A DNA stretch of 64,000 nt from the NCBI GenBank assembly GCA_003510135.1, contig DOKY01000033.1, forward strand, positions 17,516-81,515, given 5' to 3'. A model generated the notes under the pieces. It ran no database searches, was not told the origin of the DNA, and was given only the letters and a program-made list of their open reading frames with translations. Position numbers and translations under genes: made by a program. Positions 1-8,427 of the stretch are shown here, in pieces (positions within the stretch are counted from its first letter, which is position 1; each line of letters starts with the position of its first letter). The DNA comes from Pseudothermotoga sp. GTDB lineage: Bacteria; Thermotogota; Thermotogae; Thermotogales; DSM-5069.

Positions 1-1094
1 AGCAGTGCGCCAAACTTGATCGCCTCAAGATCCGCCGGGTCTGTCAGGCCCACCTCCTTCGCGAGTTCCAAGGCGAGAGTCACGACACGGTCGGAGTGAC
101 CGAAGGTGCTGGCATCCTTGACTTCAATGGCTTCAGCCAGCGTCGCGATGATCTGCTCGTTCCTCTCCTCCAGAACCTTCTGAGTTTCTTCGAGCTCGTT
201 CACCGTGTCCTGCAGATTCTGCATCATCGCGTGCAGCTCGTGCCAAGAGGTTTTCTGAGCCTCAACGAGTCTGTGAATTCCTTCCTGCAACCGGTTCAGT
301 TCCGATATCTTCGTTTCCATAGGAACATAGACTACCTCGTCTGTCATCTCCAGCTTGGCCAGACTCTGGTTCACGTTGTCCAATACAGCGTTCACCGCCG
401 TGATGAGCCGATTTTCAAAGCTGTAGGCGAAGTTCAACCAGAAGACCGCGCCGCACAGCGCAGCCAGAGCAACGATTATGTATGGAAGCAGGACAATCAG
501 GTATGTGCTGAAAGGGATAAAGGAACCAACAAAGGCGTCGAATTCGTCCAGAGGCTCTGAATAAACAAAACCTGCTAGACCGTTGATCCTCAGAAAACCT
601 TTGTTTGCGGTGAGCTTCGAACCGAGAAGATCCAGACGGTTGCACACCACCACGATTCCGTCTGAGCTAGTCAGAAAGACGTACGCCATGTCAGCTGAAA
701 TGGTTCTTGCGAACAGGGAAACGGGAACCTCGACCAGGAGAATCTCCGAATCCCGTTCAAGCAGAAATTTCACGCTGTTACCGTGCACGAAGATTCCCCT
801 CAGATCTGAGGACACCCAGGGCAGCTTCTCATAGCGCAACAGACCCGACAGATCCACGCCCGTGGAGATGTCGGTGAGCTGTCTGCTCAGTCGTCTCACA
901 ACGAGGTCATCGAACGAGGGTTGGTTGAGCAATTCGTTCACGAAGTTTTTGAGTAAATTCACATAACCTGTGGAGTAGTACGAGTTTATCCTTCCAGCCA
1001 GCGGGAAAAGGCCTATCACGAAGGTGGCAATGAGTATTATGACGAGCAGCATACCATATCTTTTGAATCGTTGAATCATTTCTCTCAGGCTCAT
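1..1094 (-). CDS. Membrane-anchored HD-GYP signalling protein (partial, C-terminus outside window)
   Basis: Reading the minus strand from an ATG at 1094, with a GAGGTGA ribosome site just upstream, gives about 364 residues that run off the window start with no stop. A membrane segment lies at about residues 15-33, an extracytoplasmic region at about 34-194, a second membrane segment at about 195-221, a predicted coiled coil at about 265-315, and then the beginning of an HD-GYP domain (EAIEVKD, then GHSDRV, then LEAIKFGALL). The window ends just before the expected HD dyad, so catalytic residues cannot be checked. HD-GYP proteins usually hydrolyse c-di-GMP. It starts 4 bases after the binding-protein-like gene at 1099-2085 and is the last visible gene of the liv-mcp run. 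The family call is firm; activity is inferred. Confidence 0.8.
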   Translation of the reverse strand, partial: MSLREMIQRFKRYGMLLVIILIATFVIGLFPLAGRINSYYSTGYVNLLKNFVNELLNQPSFDDLVVRRLSRQLTDISTGVDLSGLLRYEKLPWVSSDLRGIFVHGNSVKFLLERDSEILLVEVPVSLFARTISADMAYVFLTSSDGIVVVCNRLDLLGSKLTANKGFLRINGLAGFVYSEPLDEFDAFVGSFIPFSTYLIVLLPYIIVALAALCGAVFWLNFAYSFENRLITAVNAVLDNVNQSLAKLEMTDEVVYVPMETKISELNRLQEGIHRLVEAQKTSWHELHAMMQNLQDTVNELEETQKVLEERNEQIIATLAEAIEVKDASTFGHSDRVVTLALELAKEVGLTDPADLEAIKFGAL

Positions 1095-1098
1095 TCGT

Positions 1099-2085
1099 TC
1101 ACCTCTCGAACTCGAAGCTTCCGTTTTTCACCACCGCAAAGGTCAAATCGCGCTCCGACGAGAGATCAAAACCGATACTGAACTCACCCGTGACCCCGGC
1201 GAACCTGCGACCTCGCAGGTATTTTGCGGCGTTCTGAGGCGATATCTTGTTTTGCAACAGCTCGGCGATCAACATCATCGCATCGTACGCACCCGCGACA
1301 TCTATATCATCAAAACCCTTCTCGATCAGGACAGGATAGTTGAACAGACAGCACACGATCATACCCTCTACCGCACTTTTTCCACTCGGAATGAGATCTC
1401 TGTCGAAAGCGTAATCGCTTCCAACGAGCGTTCCAGAGAAACCCCTGGTCCTGGCCAACTGGGCAATCATCCCGGCCAGTCTCCCATCGACAGCCAATAC
1501 TATCACATCGTAGTGTGCAAAGTCTTCGTCAACGAGTTCATCGGCACTCGAAATGTGAACTGATCTGAAAGTCTCGGCAGATAAAGATTTACGCAGACTC
1601 TCTTCCAGAGACTGGCTGTACACTGGATTGAACTTGTCACAAACCAGAAGAACCCTGTCGTGTCGGAAACGTTTTAACAGTTCTGCGATTTGCTTGCCCT
1701 GCTGTTCATCCGTGACGGACAAGCTCATCAAATAGTTACTCTTGCCCACCACGAGGTAGGATGTGACCTGCGGTGCGATCGCGAAGATCCTGTACTCCTC
1801 GAGAAAAGGTATCAAATCGTGAGCTTGCGAACTGATACGAGGACCGACGGCGTAGCTGTTTTGATACTTTCTGAGCTCGGCTTCGAGCTTGGGCTTTTCG
1901 GTATCGATTCTCACCCTGACGATCTCATAACGAAGTTGGTGCTCTTTCAGAAAAGTTTCCACGCCCTGAAAGAAGTTTGCCTCACCATCTTCCAGAACAA
2001 CGACGAAGATTTTGTTCAGATTGACCTGACTCAGTACGATGATCAGCGCGAGCGCTAAAACGAACAGCAGGGCTGCAAGCTTCAT
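1099..2085 (-). CDS. Periplasmic-binding-protein type I family protein
   Basis: 328 residues. It starts with a short hydrophobic N-terminal segment (residues 3-20, signal peptide or anchor; no lipobox cysteine seen), followed by what looks like a type I periplasmic binding fold of the LivJ/Peripla_BP_6 kind: alternating strands and helices, with motifs such as YAVGPRISSQA and GAYDAMMLIAELL. It is smaller and more divergent than the LivJ in the same run. The ATG overlaps the degV stop by 4 bases, so the two are translationally coupled. Its place between a chemoreceptor/DegV pair and an HD-GYP protein suggests a ligand sensor rather than a transport protein, but that is inference. The ligand is unknown. 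Confidence 0.65.
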   Translation of the reverse strand: MKLAALLFVLALALIIVLSQVNLNKIFVVVLEDGEANFFQGVETFLKEHQLRYEIVRVRIDTEKPKLEAELRKYQNSYAVGPRISSQAHDLIPFLEEYRIFAIAPQVTSYLVVGKSNYLMSLSVTDEQQGKQIAELLKRFRHDRVLLVCDKFNPVYSQSLEESLRKSLSAETFRSVHISSADELVDEDFAHYDVIVLAVDGRLAGMIAQLARTRGFSGTLVGSDYAFDRDLIPSGKSAVEGMIVCCLFNYPVLIEKGFDDIDVAGAYDAMMLIAELLQNKISPQNAAKYLRGRRFAGVTGEFSIGFDLSSERDLTFAVVKNGSFEFER

Positions 2086-2945
2086 TCAACAACCTCCATG
2101 CCGAAGCCGGCAGTACCCGGGCCAACGTGTGTCGTGATCACCTTACCCATTTCTGTGAACTCGGCATCAAGAACGTTGTAATGTTGCTTGAGCATCTCGA
2201 GCAAGACCTTGGTGCTTTCACGTTCGTTGGCATCCACCATGAGTAGCCTGACCTTTTTGCCTTCCGGGACCATGCTCAAAGCTTTCTTGATAAGCATTTC
2301 CTGGGCGCGTTTTTGACCCCTGGCTTTCTCGAACGGGATCAGCTTGCCTTCTTCGTTTATGAAGAGCCCGACGTGCAGGTTGAGTAAAGTACCCAAAAAA
2401 CCCTGGAGTCGTGTGACTCTTCCACCCTTGACGAGAAAATCGAAGTTTGAAACGTAGAAGATTGCCTTGTATCTGCCCTTCTTTATATCCTCTTTGACGA
2501 TTTCAACGATCTCACTCACACTCTTGCCCTCTTTTTCCAACTCGCGGGCCCTTCTGGCTGGCAGAGGAATTGCCGCTGAAGCAAGCTTCGTGTCAATGAC
2601 ATGAACGGGCAGATCGAATTGCTTTGCAGCCTGGGTTGCGGAATCGTACGTTCCCGAAAGTGCTGTTGAAATCGTCATGACGACGATCTCCTCATAGCCC
2701 TGTTTCTTGATCTTTTCATAGAGGTTGAGAAACTCTCCCACAGATGGTTGAGAGCTCTTGGGAAGTTCCTTCGCTTTGGAGACACGATCGTAAAAGCTCT
2801 GGATCTCGTTCAAATCTCTCGTGTCATCCTCCTGGCTGCCATCCGGCCATGTCACGTGCAAGGGAATTATCTCCAGGTCGAACTTTTCTATCCATCCCCT
2901 GGGAACGTCCGAAGTGCTGTCGAGGACGATTTTGAACCTGCCCAT
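2082..2945 (-). CDS. DegV family protein
   Basis: About 287 residues from the ATG at 2945. GTG 2954 and ATG 2951 are also in frame, but the GGGG ribosome site lies 8 bases from ATG 2945. DegV features are the N-terminal DSTSDVP, the ISTALSGTYDSA loop and the conserved GPGTAGFG near the C-terminus. DegV proteins bind a fatty acid in a pocket between two domains, and some (FakB) present fatty acids to a kinase for phospholipid synthesis; no FakA-like kinase is in this window. It starts at the stop codon of the upstream chemoreceptor gene (2951) and overlaps the next gene by 4 bases, so it is clearly part of the same transcript. Ligand and role beside a chemoreceptor are unknown. Confidence 0.88.
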   Translation of the reverse strand: MGRFKIVLDSTSDVPRGWIEKFDLEIIPLHVTWPDGSQEDDTRDLNEIQSFYDRVSKAKELPKSSQPSVGEFLNLYEKIKKQGYEEIVVMTISTALSGTYDSATQAAKQFDLPVHVIDTKLASAAIPLPARRARELEKEGKSVSEIVEIVKEDIKKGRYKAIFYVSNFDFLVKGGRVTRLQGFLGTLLNLHVGLFINEEGKLIPFEKARGQKRAQEMLIKKALSMVPEGKKVRLLMVDANERESTKVLLEMLKQHYNVLDAEFTEMGKVITTHVGPGTAGFGMEVVE

Positions 2946-2950
2946 GTTCA

Positions 2951-4897
2951 TCACCCCGTTTTGAAGATGTCCAAACGTTCTTGCAAGCGAGAGACAGAAC
3001 TGGACAGATCTTCAATCGAACTGAGCAAACGCGAGACCAGCTGTTGCTGTTCGGCGAGAAGCTTTGATAAATTCGATGTCTCATCTGAGGTTTCCGAAAC
3101 GTTCCTGGAAACTTCGCTCAGGGCTTGAGAAACTTCCTGAATGGATTCAGCCTGTTGCTGTACAGCGGAAGTGATAGATTCAAACGTCTGCATAGTCTGG
3201 TTCAAGCCTGATATGGTGTCCTGCAGGAGCCTGGTCAAACTGCTCTGCTCGTTGTAAACCTGTTCGACGACGTTGCCCACGTTCGTGGTCAGTTCAACAA
3301 CTCTGTGCACCTTTTCCTCGATTTCCATCAGTATAGATTCTATCTGTGAAACGGAGGATTTCGTCTGATTTGCCAGCTTTCTTATTTCCTCCGCAACAAC
3401 CGCAAATCCTCTCCCATTCTCTCCAGCCCTCGCCGCCTCTATGGCTGCGTTCAGCGCAAGCAAGTTAGTCTGTTCGGAGATATTTTGTATGGTCGAGGCG
3501 ATCTGCTTTATCTTCTTTGAAGATTGAACCAGTTCTTCTATGTTCTTTCTTGATTGTACCGACCATTTGAGGCCTTCTTCCATGTTCTGAGAGATCTTAC
3601 TGATCGAACTTGTGCCATCTTTGAGTTGATCTTTCATCTTGCTCGAATTTTCAAGCAAGCGAGCGGATTCACGCGCGAGATTCTGTATGAAAGAACTTAT
3701 TTCTTCCATTGACGCGTTGACCTCTTCAGAAGCCGCAGCAACACGCTTCATTCTGTCATCGATCGATTTGAAAGAATCTTGAAACTCCTGTGAAACGGCC
3801 TTCTCTTTGTCAACAAAACCCTGCACGGAACTCGACACGTCGGAAACCAATTTCGCCGAAGCTTTGGTCTCGTTCACAAGGTTCTTCAACTCCCCAACAA
3901 CCTCTGTCATCAGATTGCAGATCTGTCCTATCTCGTCACGTGATCTGTCGAAGATCGAAGCGGTCAGATCTCCGGACCTGACGGCTTCGAAGATGGGTAT
4001 GAGTTTCTTAATCCTGTTTCCGAACCATCGAGCCACTAAAAAGATCACAACAACTGAGACAACGGAGACGATGGATATCAACACGATCGTGTAGACTCTC
4101 AGGGAAGTCGTGGGCGCTTCGATTGATTCGGCCGGCGAAGAAATGTGGACTGACCAGCTGGTTTTTGGAATGGAACTGCTGATGAGATAAACACCCTTCG
4201 AACCGATTTTCAACTTCTTGAGAGACGAAGAAAACTCATACCCAAGCTCCTTTAAATGCCTGCCCCGCTCAACGTTCCCACTGTGTGAAACAATTCTCAT
4301 CTCTTCGTCGCTCAAGATGACTTCCAGGGAATCTCCCGATAATTCCTTCATCAGTTTGTCGAAAACGGAGAGGTTGAAGACGACACCCGCACCAGCGATC
4401 AACCTGTCTTCGGCACGCACAGGAACGATTATCACCAGCGAATGTTCGTTCGAGAACTCCTCGACGACGTCCATTTTTATTTTTGTCTCACTCAACAGCA
4501 TTTGCTTCAACTTCTCAGAAACGAAGATCTCTTCACTGTCGTCGATGACAAACCGACCGTCTGGAACGATCACGAAACAGCCACGGACGTAATCTGGCAT
4601 CTTCTCACGCTCAGTCGAAAGGACGTTCGCAAGAGTCAGGGCCGCGTTTTCAAACGCGAGATTGAGGATTGGCTTGAGCATGGGCGTATTCGCGAGCGAT
4701 TCGGCCACATTCATACAGTTTTGCAAGCTTGAAGAGATGATCAGACTGTATGAATGAACCAACCTCTCCAAGTTCTGCGACGTCAACTCTCCTACCGTTC
4801 GTGATACCCTCAGATAGCTCAGCGAGTTTCCGACCACGAGGAGTATAACTATCAACGGCACTATGAAGAAGATCAAACGCGCCGCGATGCTTCTCAT
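2951..4897 (-). CDS. Methyl-accepting chemotaxis protein
   Basis: 648 residues. There is an N-terminal membrane helix (about 8-28), a periplasmic sensor region of about 240 residues that is probably a Cache-type domain, a second membrane helix (about 265-292), a HAMP region, and a long helical signalling domain. The hairpin tip at about 472-512 contains the canonical NLLALNAAIEAARAGE stretch, so it should couple to CheA and CheW. The protein ends in IFKTG, without a CheR-docking pentapeptide. The gene begins 4 bases after livF, with a GAAGGGGTGAAGGG ribosome site, so it is probably made from the amino-acid transporter operon and may sense the same class of ligands, directly or through LivJ. 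That ligand link is inference from context. Confidence 0.93.
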   Translation of the reverse strand: MRSIAARLIFFIVPLIVILLVVGNSLSYLRVSRTVGELTSQNLERLVHSYSLIISSSLQNCMNVAESLANTPMLKPILNLAFENAALTLANVLSTEREKMPDYVRGCFVIVPDGRFVIDDSEEIFVSEKLKQMLLSETKIKMDVVEEFSNEHSLVIIVPVRAEDRLIAGAGVVFNLSVFDKLMKELSGDSLEVILSDEEMRIVSHSGNVERGRHLKELGYEFSSSLKKLKIGSKGVYLISSSIPKTSWSVHISSPAESIEAPTTSLRVYTIVLISIVSVVSVVVIFLVARWFGNRIKKLIPIFEAVRSGDLTASIFDRSRDEIGQICNLMTEVVGELKNLVNETKASAKLVSDVSSSVQGFVDKEKAVSQEFQDSFKSIDDRMKRVAAASEEVNASMEEISSFIQNLARESARLLENSSKMKDQLKDGTSSISKISQNMEEGLKWSVQSRKNIEELVQSSKKIKQIASTIQNISEQTNLLALNAAIEAARAGENGRGFAVVAEEIRKLANQTKSSVSQIESILMEIEEKVHRVVELTTNVGNVVEQVYNEQSSLTRLLQDTISGLNQTMQTFESITSAVQQQAESIQEVSQALSEVSRNVSETSDETSNLSKLLAEQQQLVSRLLSSIEDLSSSVSRLQERLDIFKTG

Positions 4898-4901
4898 CCC
4901 T

Positions 4902-5624
4902 TCACCCCTTCACCCCGAGATAGGCCTTTCTCACATCGTCGTTGGCCAGAAGCTCGTTCCCAGGTCCCTGCAACACTATTCTACCTGTTTCCAGAACGTA
5001 AGCATAATCGGCTATCTTCAAAGCACCGTACGCATTTTGCTCCACCAGCAATATTGTAACAGCTTCGTCTCTTATCCTCTGAATCACTTCGAACACTTCC
5101 TTCACCAAGAGTGGGGCTAATCCAAGCGATGGCTCATCAAGCATGAGTAACTTCGGGCGCGTCATCAATCCTCTGGCAACGGCCAGCATTTGTTGTTCGC
5201 CGCCGGAAAGAGTTCCTCCAGGCTGTTTCAAACGCTCCTTCAACCGTGGAAAGAGTGAAAAGATCCACTCAAGGTCCTTCTCAATTCCGTCTGGATCCTT
5301 CCTGTTGTAGGCACCCATCATGAGGTTCTCGTACACGGTGAGATTTGGAAAGATCCTCCTTCCCTCTGGAACCATTGCGATCCCAAGCTGGGCGATCGAG
5401 TGCGTCGGTTTATCTGTTATGTCAATCCCCTGGAAATGAACTCTGCCGGAACTCTTCTTCACCAGGTTCATGATCGCCTTCAGGGTGGTGCTCTTCCCCG
5501 CACCGTTGGCGCCTATCAGCGTGATGATCTGGCCCTTTTTGACTTCTATGGAAATGCCCTTCACGGCATGAATGCTTCCGTAGTGAACGTGCAGATTTTC
5601 GATCTTCAAGACGACGTCGCTCAC
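4902..5624 (-). CDS. livF: Branched-chain amino acid ABC transporter, ATP-binding protein LivF
   Basis: 240 residues from a GTG at 5624 that overlaps the livG stop (GTGA) and follows a GGAGG site; the longer open frame to 5738 runs into livG and has no support. Walker A is GANGAGKST, the signature is LSGGEQQ, and Walker B is LLMLDEP followed by SLGLAPL, which is typical of LivF. It is the second ATPase of a hydrophobic-amino-acid importer, acting at the cytoplasmic face with LivG and the LivH/LivM permeases. Length fits the family. It is the last transporter gene in the operon, before the chemoreceptor. Confidence 0.95.
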   Translation of the reverse strand: MSDVVLKIENLHVHYGSIHAVKGISIEVKKGQIITLIGANGAGKSTTLKAIMNLVKKSSGRVHFQGIDITDKPTHSIAQLGIAMVPEGRRIFPNLTVYENLMMGAYNRKDPDGIEKDLEWIFSLFPRLKERLKQPGGTLSGGEQQMLAVARGLMTRPKLLMLDEPSLGLAPLLVKEVFEVIQRIRDEAVTILLVEQNAYGALKIADYAYVLETGRIVLQGPGNELLANDDVRKAYLGVKG

Positions 5625-6403
5625 AGTAGCACCTCCTCGCCGAGGTAAGCCTTGATGACCAGAGGATTCGACTGGATCTGCTTTGGCGTCCCCTCCGCAA
5701 TGAGCTTTCCATAATCCATGACGTAAATCCGCTCGCATATGCCCATGATGACCTTCATATCGTGCTCAATAACGATGATGCTGAGACCAAACTCGTCTCT
5801 GATCATCTTTATGAACTCCATGAGCTCAGAGGTTTCCTGCGGATTCATGCCGGCGGCGGGCTCGTCCAGCAGGAGAAGTTTCGGTTCGGTGGCAAGCGCT
5901 CGGGCTATCTCGAGCTTTCGCTGTAAACCATAAGGAAGCGCACTGGCCTTTTCGTTTGTAAGATTCAAGAGCCCAACTTTCGCCAAGAGCTTTTTCGAGT
6001 GTTCTCTGACATTCTTTTCAAACTTCAAAGCGGATGGGGTTTTGAAAACAAAACTGAACAGGGAGAACATACTGTGAAGCTTGCAATGTCGCGCGACCAT
6101 GACGTTCTCCAGAACAGTCATGTCGGAAAACAACCTTATGTTCTGAAAGGTTCTTGCTATACCGAGACGCGTCACCTCGTGTGGCTTCAGACCGTTCAAT
6201 CTATTACCGAGAAAAATTATGTCTCCTTCGTCCGGCTCGTACATGCCTGTGATCAGGTTGAACAGCGTGGTCTTTCCAGCTCCGTTCGGACCTATGAGGC
6301 CAACCAGCTCACCCTTCTTAACATATCCGCTGAACTTGTCAACGGCGGTCAAACCACCGAAACGTTTCGTGACGTTTTTGAGTTCGAGGACAACCTCGTT
6401 CAC
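5621..6403 (-). CDS. livG: Branched-chain amino acid ABC transporter, ATP-binding protein LivG
   Basis: 260 residues from a GTG at 6403 behind GAGGTGG; the GTG overlaps the livM stop by 4 bases. Walker A is GPNGAGKTT, and the signature is the LivG-type variant LPYGLQRKLEIARAL in place of LSGGQ. Walker B is LLLLDEPAAGMNPQE, and the C-terminal LivG extension ends in PLVIKAYLGEE. It pairs with LivF to energise import of hydrophobic amino acids. Substrate specificity cannot be read from the ATPases. Confidence 0.95.
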   Translation of the reverse strand: MNEVVLELKNVTKRFGGLTAVDKFSGYVKKGELVGLIGPNGAGKTTLFNLITGMYEPDEGDIIFLGNRLNGLKPHEVTRLGIARTFQNIRLFSDMTVLENVMVARHCKLHSMFSLFSFVFKTPSALKFEKNVREHSKKLLAKVGLLNLTNEKASALPYGLQRKLEIARALATEPKLLLLDEPAAGMNPQETSELMEFIKMIRDEFGLSIIVIEHDMKVIMGICERIYVMDYGKLIAEGTPKQIQSNPLVIKAYLGEEVLL

Positions 6404-7467
6404 GCTTTACCACCTCGTCTGAGTTTGGCGAAGGCCGAGACAATTGAATCCCAGCTCAACTCGTTCCTGCCCATGATGCCTCTCTGCCAGAAGAGCATCA
6501 AAACTATCAAAAGCACAGACAGCACAACCATCCTCATGCCGGGAACGCCTGGATAGTTGATGAACCAGATCTTGAATGGACTCTCCAGCACTCTGAGGAA
6601 CTCAAGCCCCACGGTGTAGATCGCCGCACCAATGATCGAACCACTGATGCTTCCAAGCCCTCCGAGGACGACCATTATCAAGATTTCGAAAGTTCTAACG
6701 AAGGTGAAGGACTTTGGGTCTATGGTTGTTATCAAATGCGCCCACAGGGCGCCCCCAACACCTGCGAAAAACGATCCAATGACGAAACTCATCACCTGGT
6801 GTGAAAAAACGTTTATACCCATCGCCTTTGCTGCGATTGGATCTTCTCTGATCGCCTTCAGAGCCCTGCCGTAAGTGCTGTTCACAAGACTCGCTATGAC
6901 GACAACCGTTATCAGTGCCCATCCCCAGGACCAGTAGAGGTTCGTGTAAGCTGGAATTCCTTTCAGTCCCAGAGCACCGTTGGTGATGGACCAGGCGTTG
7001 TTAGCGATTACCCTTATGGTTTCACCCAAACCCAACGTCGCGATGGCCAAATAGTCGCCTATAAGCCTGAGCGATGGTGCGGCGACCAGATATCCGAAGC
7101 CTGCCGAAACGAGTCCGGCTATCAGGATTGCCGGTAGAAAAGGAAGTTCTATCCTGTTGAACGGATAGATGAGCGGCTTTATCAGATAACTGATCTCTTT
7201 CTGTTCGATCGGAAGTGTTAGCAGCACCGAAGTGTAGGCACCTATGGCTATGAAACCCGCATGTCCTAGAGAGAAGATGCCGGTCATACCGTTTATCAAA
7301 TTGAGCGAAACCGCAAAGATTATGTTGATCGCTATCAGGTTCAAAATGAGCACAAAATAATCGCTTGCCTTCCTGTCGGCGATCGCTATTAAGAGCGCCA
7401 TCAGAATCACAAAGAGAACCGTCAGAATACCCTTGGTCTTGACAGACAGTCTTTTCGACATGCGCAT
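6400..7467 (-). CDS. livM: Branched-chain amino acid ABC transporter, permease LivM
   Basis: About 355 residues and eight or more membrane helices. LivM hallmarks are NLINGMTGIFSLGHAGFIAIGAY near the N-terminus and the cytoplasmic EAA-like loop ALKAIREDPIAAKAMGINV. Start candidates are GTG 7470, ATG 7467 and ATG 7461; ATG 7467 is used here, overlapping the livH stop by one base. The long polar segment after the third helix (QKEISYLIKPLIYPFNRIEL) is a somewhat extended loop. It forms the inner-membrane channel with LivH. Confidence 0.94.
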   Translation of the reverse strand: MRMSKRLSVKTKGILTVLFVILMALLIAIADRKASDYFVLILNLIAINIIFAVSLNLINGMTGIFSLGHAGFIAIGAYTSVLLTLPIEQKEISYLIKPLIYPFNRIELPFLPAILIAGLVSAGFGYLVAAPSLRLIGDYLAIATLGLGETIRVIANNAWSITNGALGLKGIPAYTNLYWSWGWALITVVVIASLVNSTYGRALKAIREDPIAAKAMGINVFSHQVMSFVIGSFFAGVGGALWAHLITTIDPKSFTFVRTFEILIMVVLGGLGSISGSIIGAAIYTVGLEFLRVLESPFKIWFINYPGVPGMRMVVLSVLLIVLMLFWQRGIMGRNELSWDSIVSAFAKLRRGGKA

Positions 7468-8375
7468 CACACCTTTTCAGAAACTTCGACTCCGAGTATT
7501 CCTGTCGGCCTGACAAGAAGCACGAAGATCAGTATCACGTACGCTATGGCATCCCTGTAGCCTGCTATCGACGGGAACAGAGCCACAATCATGATTTCGC
7601 TGACCCCAAGGATGAATCCCCCCAGCATTGCGCCCGGTATGCTCCCTATGCCACCGACAACGGCAGATATGAACGCCTTCAAACCTGGCACCATTCCGGT
7701 GTAGGGGTAAACCTGGGGGTAGGTCATCGCCCAGAGTATGCCACCGATGGCTGCGAGGGAAGAGCCGATCATGAAGGTGTAGGTTATGATCCTGTCGGCG
7801 TTCACGCCCATGAGCCGCGTTGTGGGAATGTCTTTCGAGATGGCACGCATCGCCATGCCCACCTTGGTCCTGTAGACAATCCATACCAGAACCAACAGTG
7901 AAATGGCAACGATCGAGACCGTTATCAACGTGACCAGTCTGATCCTGACGTCGCCTAACTTTAAAATTTTCAGGAAATACACTGGATACATTCCCGTTTG
8001 AGGGTTGAAAGATTTGGCTCGGCCACCGAAAACCACCGTGGCGAAGTTCTGCAGGAAGAAAGAAACTCCTATGGCAGTTATGAGTGCAGATATCCTCGGT
8101 GCATCTCTCAAAGGTCTGTAAGCGATTCTCTCAATCAATGCTCCAAGAAAAGCAGTGAAGAAGATCGCGGTGATGAAGGATACCCACCAGGGAAACATGA
8201 AAAGCGTCACTCCGTAGAAAGCAAAATAAATGCCGTAAGTGAAAATGTCGCCGTGCGCGAAATTTATGAGTCTCAGGATCCCGTAAACCATCGTGTAGCC
8301 GATGGCTATCAATGCGTAGATCCCACCGAGAGAGAATGCGTTGATCAAATGCTGTACAAAGTCAGAGAGTCTCAA
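7467..8375 (-). CDS. livH: Branched-chain amino acid ABC transporter, permease LivH
   Basis: 302 residues from a TTG at 8375 preceded by GGGGGAG. Hydrophobic throughout. It carries the LivH N-terminal pattern GGIYALIAIGYTMVYGILRLINFAHGD and the EAA-like loop MRAISKDIPTTRLMGVN. It is separated from livJ by a terminator-like hairpin at 8401-8420, so the permease and ATPase genes are probably expressed by read-through at a lower level than the binding protein. Confidence 0.94.
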   Translation of the reverse strand: MRLSDFVQHLINAFSLGGIYALIAIGYTMVYGILRLINFAHGDIFTYGIYFAFYGVTLFMFPWWVSFITAIFFTAFLGALIERIAYRPLRDAPRISALITAIGVSFFLQNFATVVFGGRAKSFNPQTGMYPVYFLKILKLGDVRIRLVTLITVSIVAISLLVLVWIVYRTKVGMAMRAISKDIPTTRLMGVNADRIITYTFMIGSSLAAIGGILWAMTYPQVYPYTGMVPGLKAFISAVVGGIGSIPGAMLGGFILGVSEIMIVALFPSIAGYRDAIAYVILIFVLLVRPTGILGVEVSEKV

Positions 8376-8395
8376 ATCTCACTCCCCCTTTGACG

Positions 8396-8420
8396 CAAAA
8401 GAGCCCCCATGTGGGGGCTC
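8396..8420 (-). terminator. Intrinsic terminator / attenuator between livJ and livH
   Basis: An inverted repeat, GAGCCCCCAT / GTGGGGGCTC, occupies 8401-8420. On the minus strand it is followed by a short run of T (TTTTG). It lies 8 bases past the livJ stop and 26 bases before the livH start. The short T run suggests partial termination, which would favour excess binding protein over membrane components, a common arrangement in ABC operons. Confidence 0.8.
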
Positions 8421-8427
8421 TCTTACC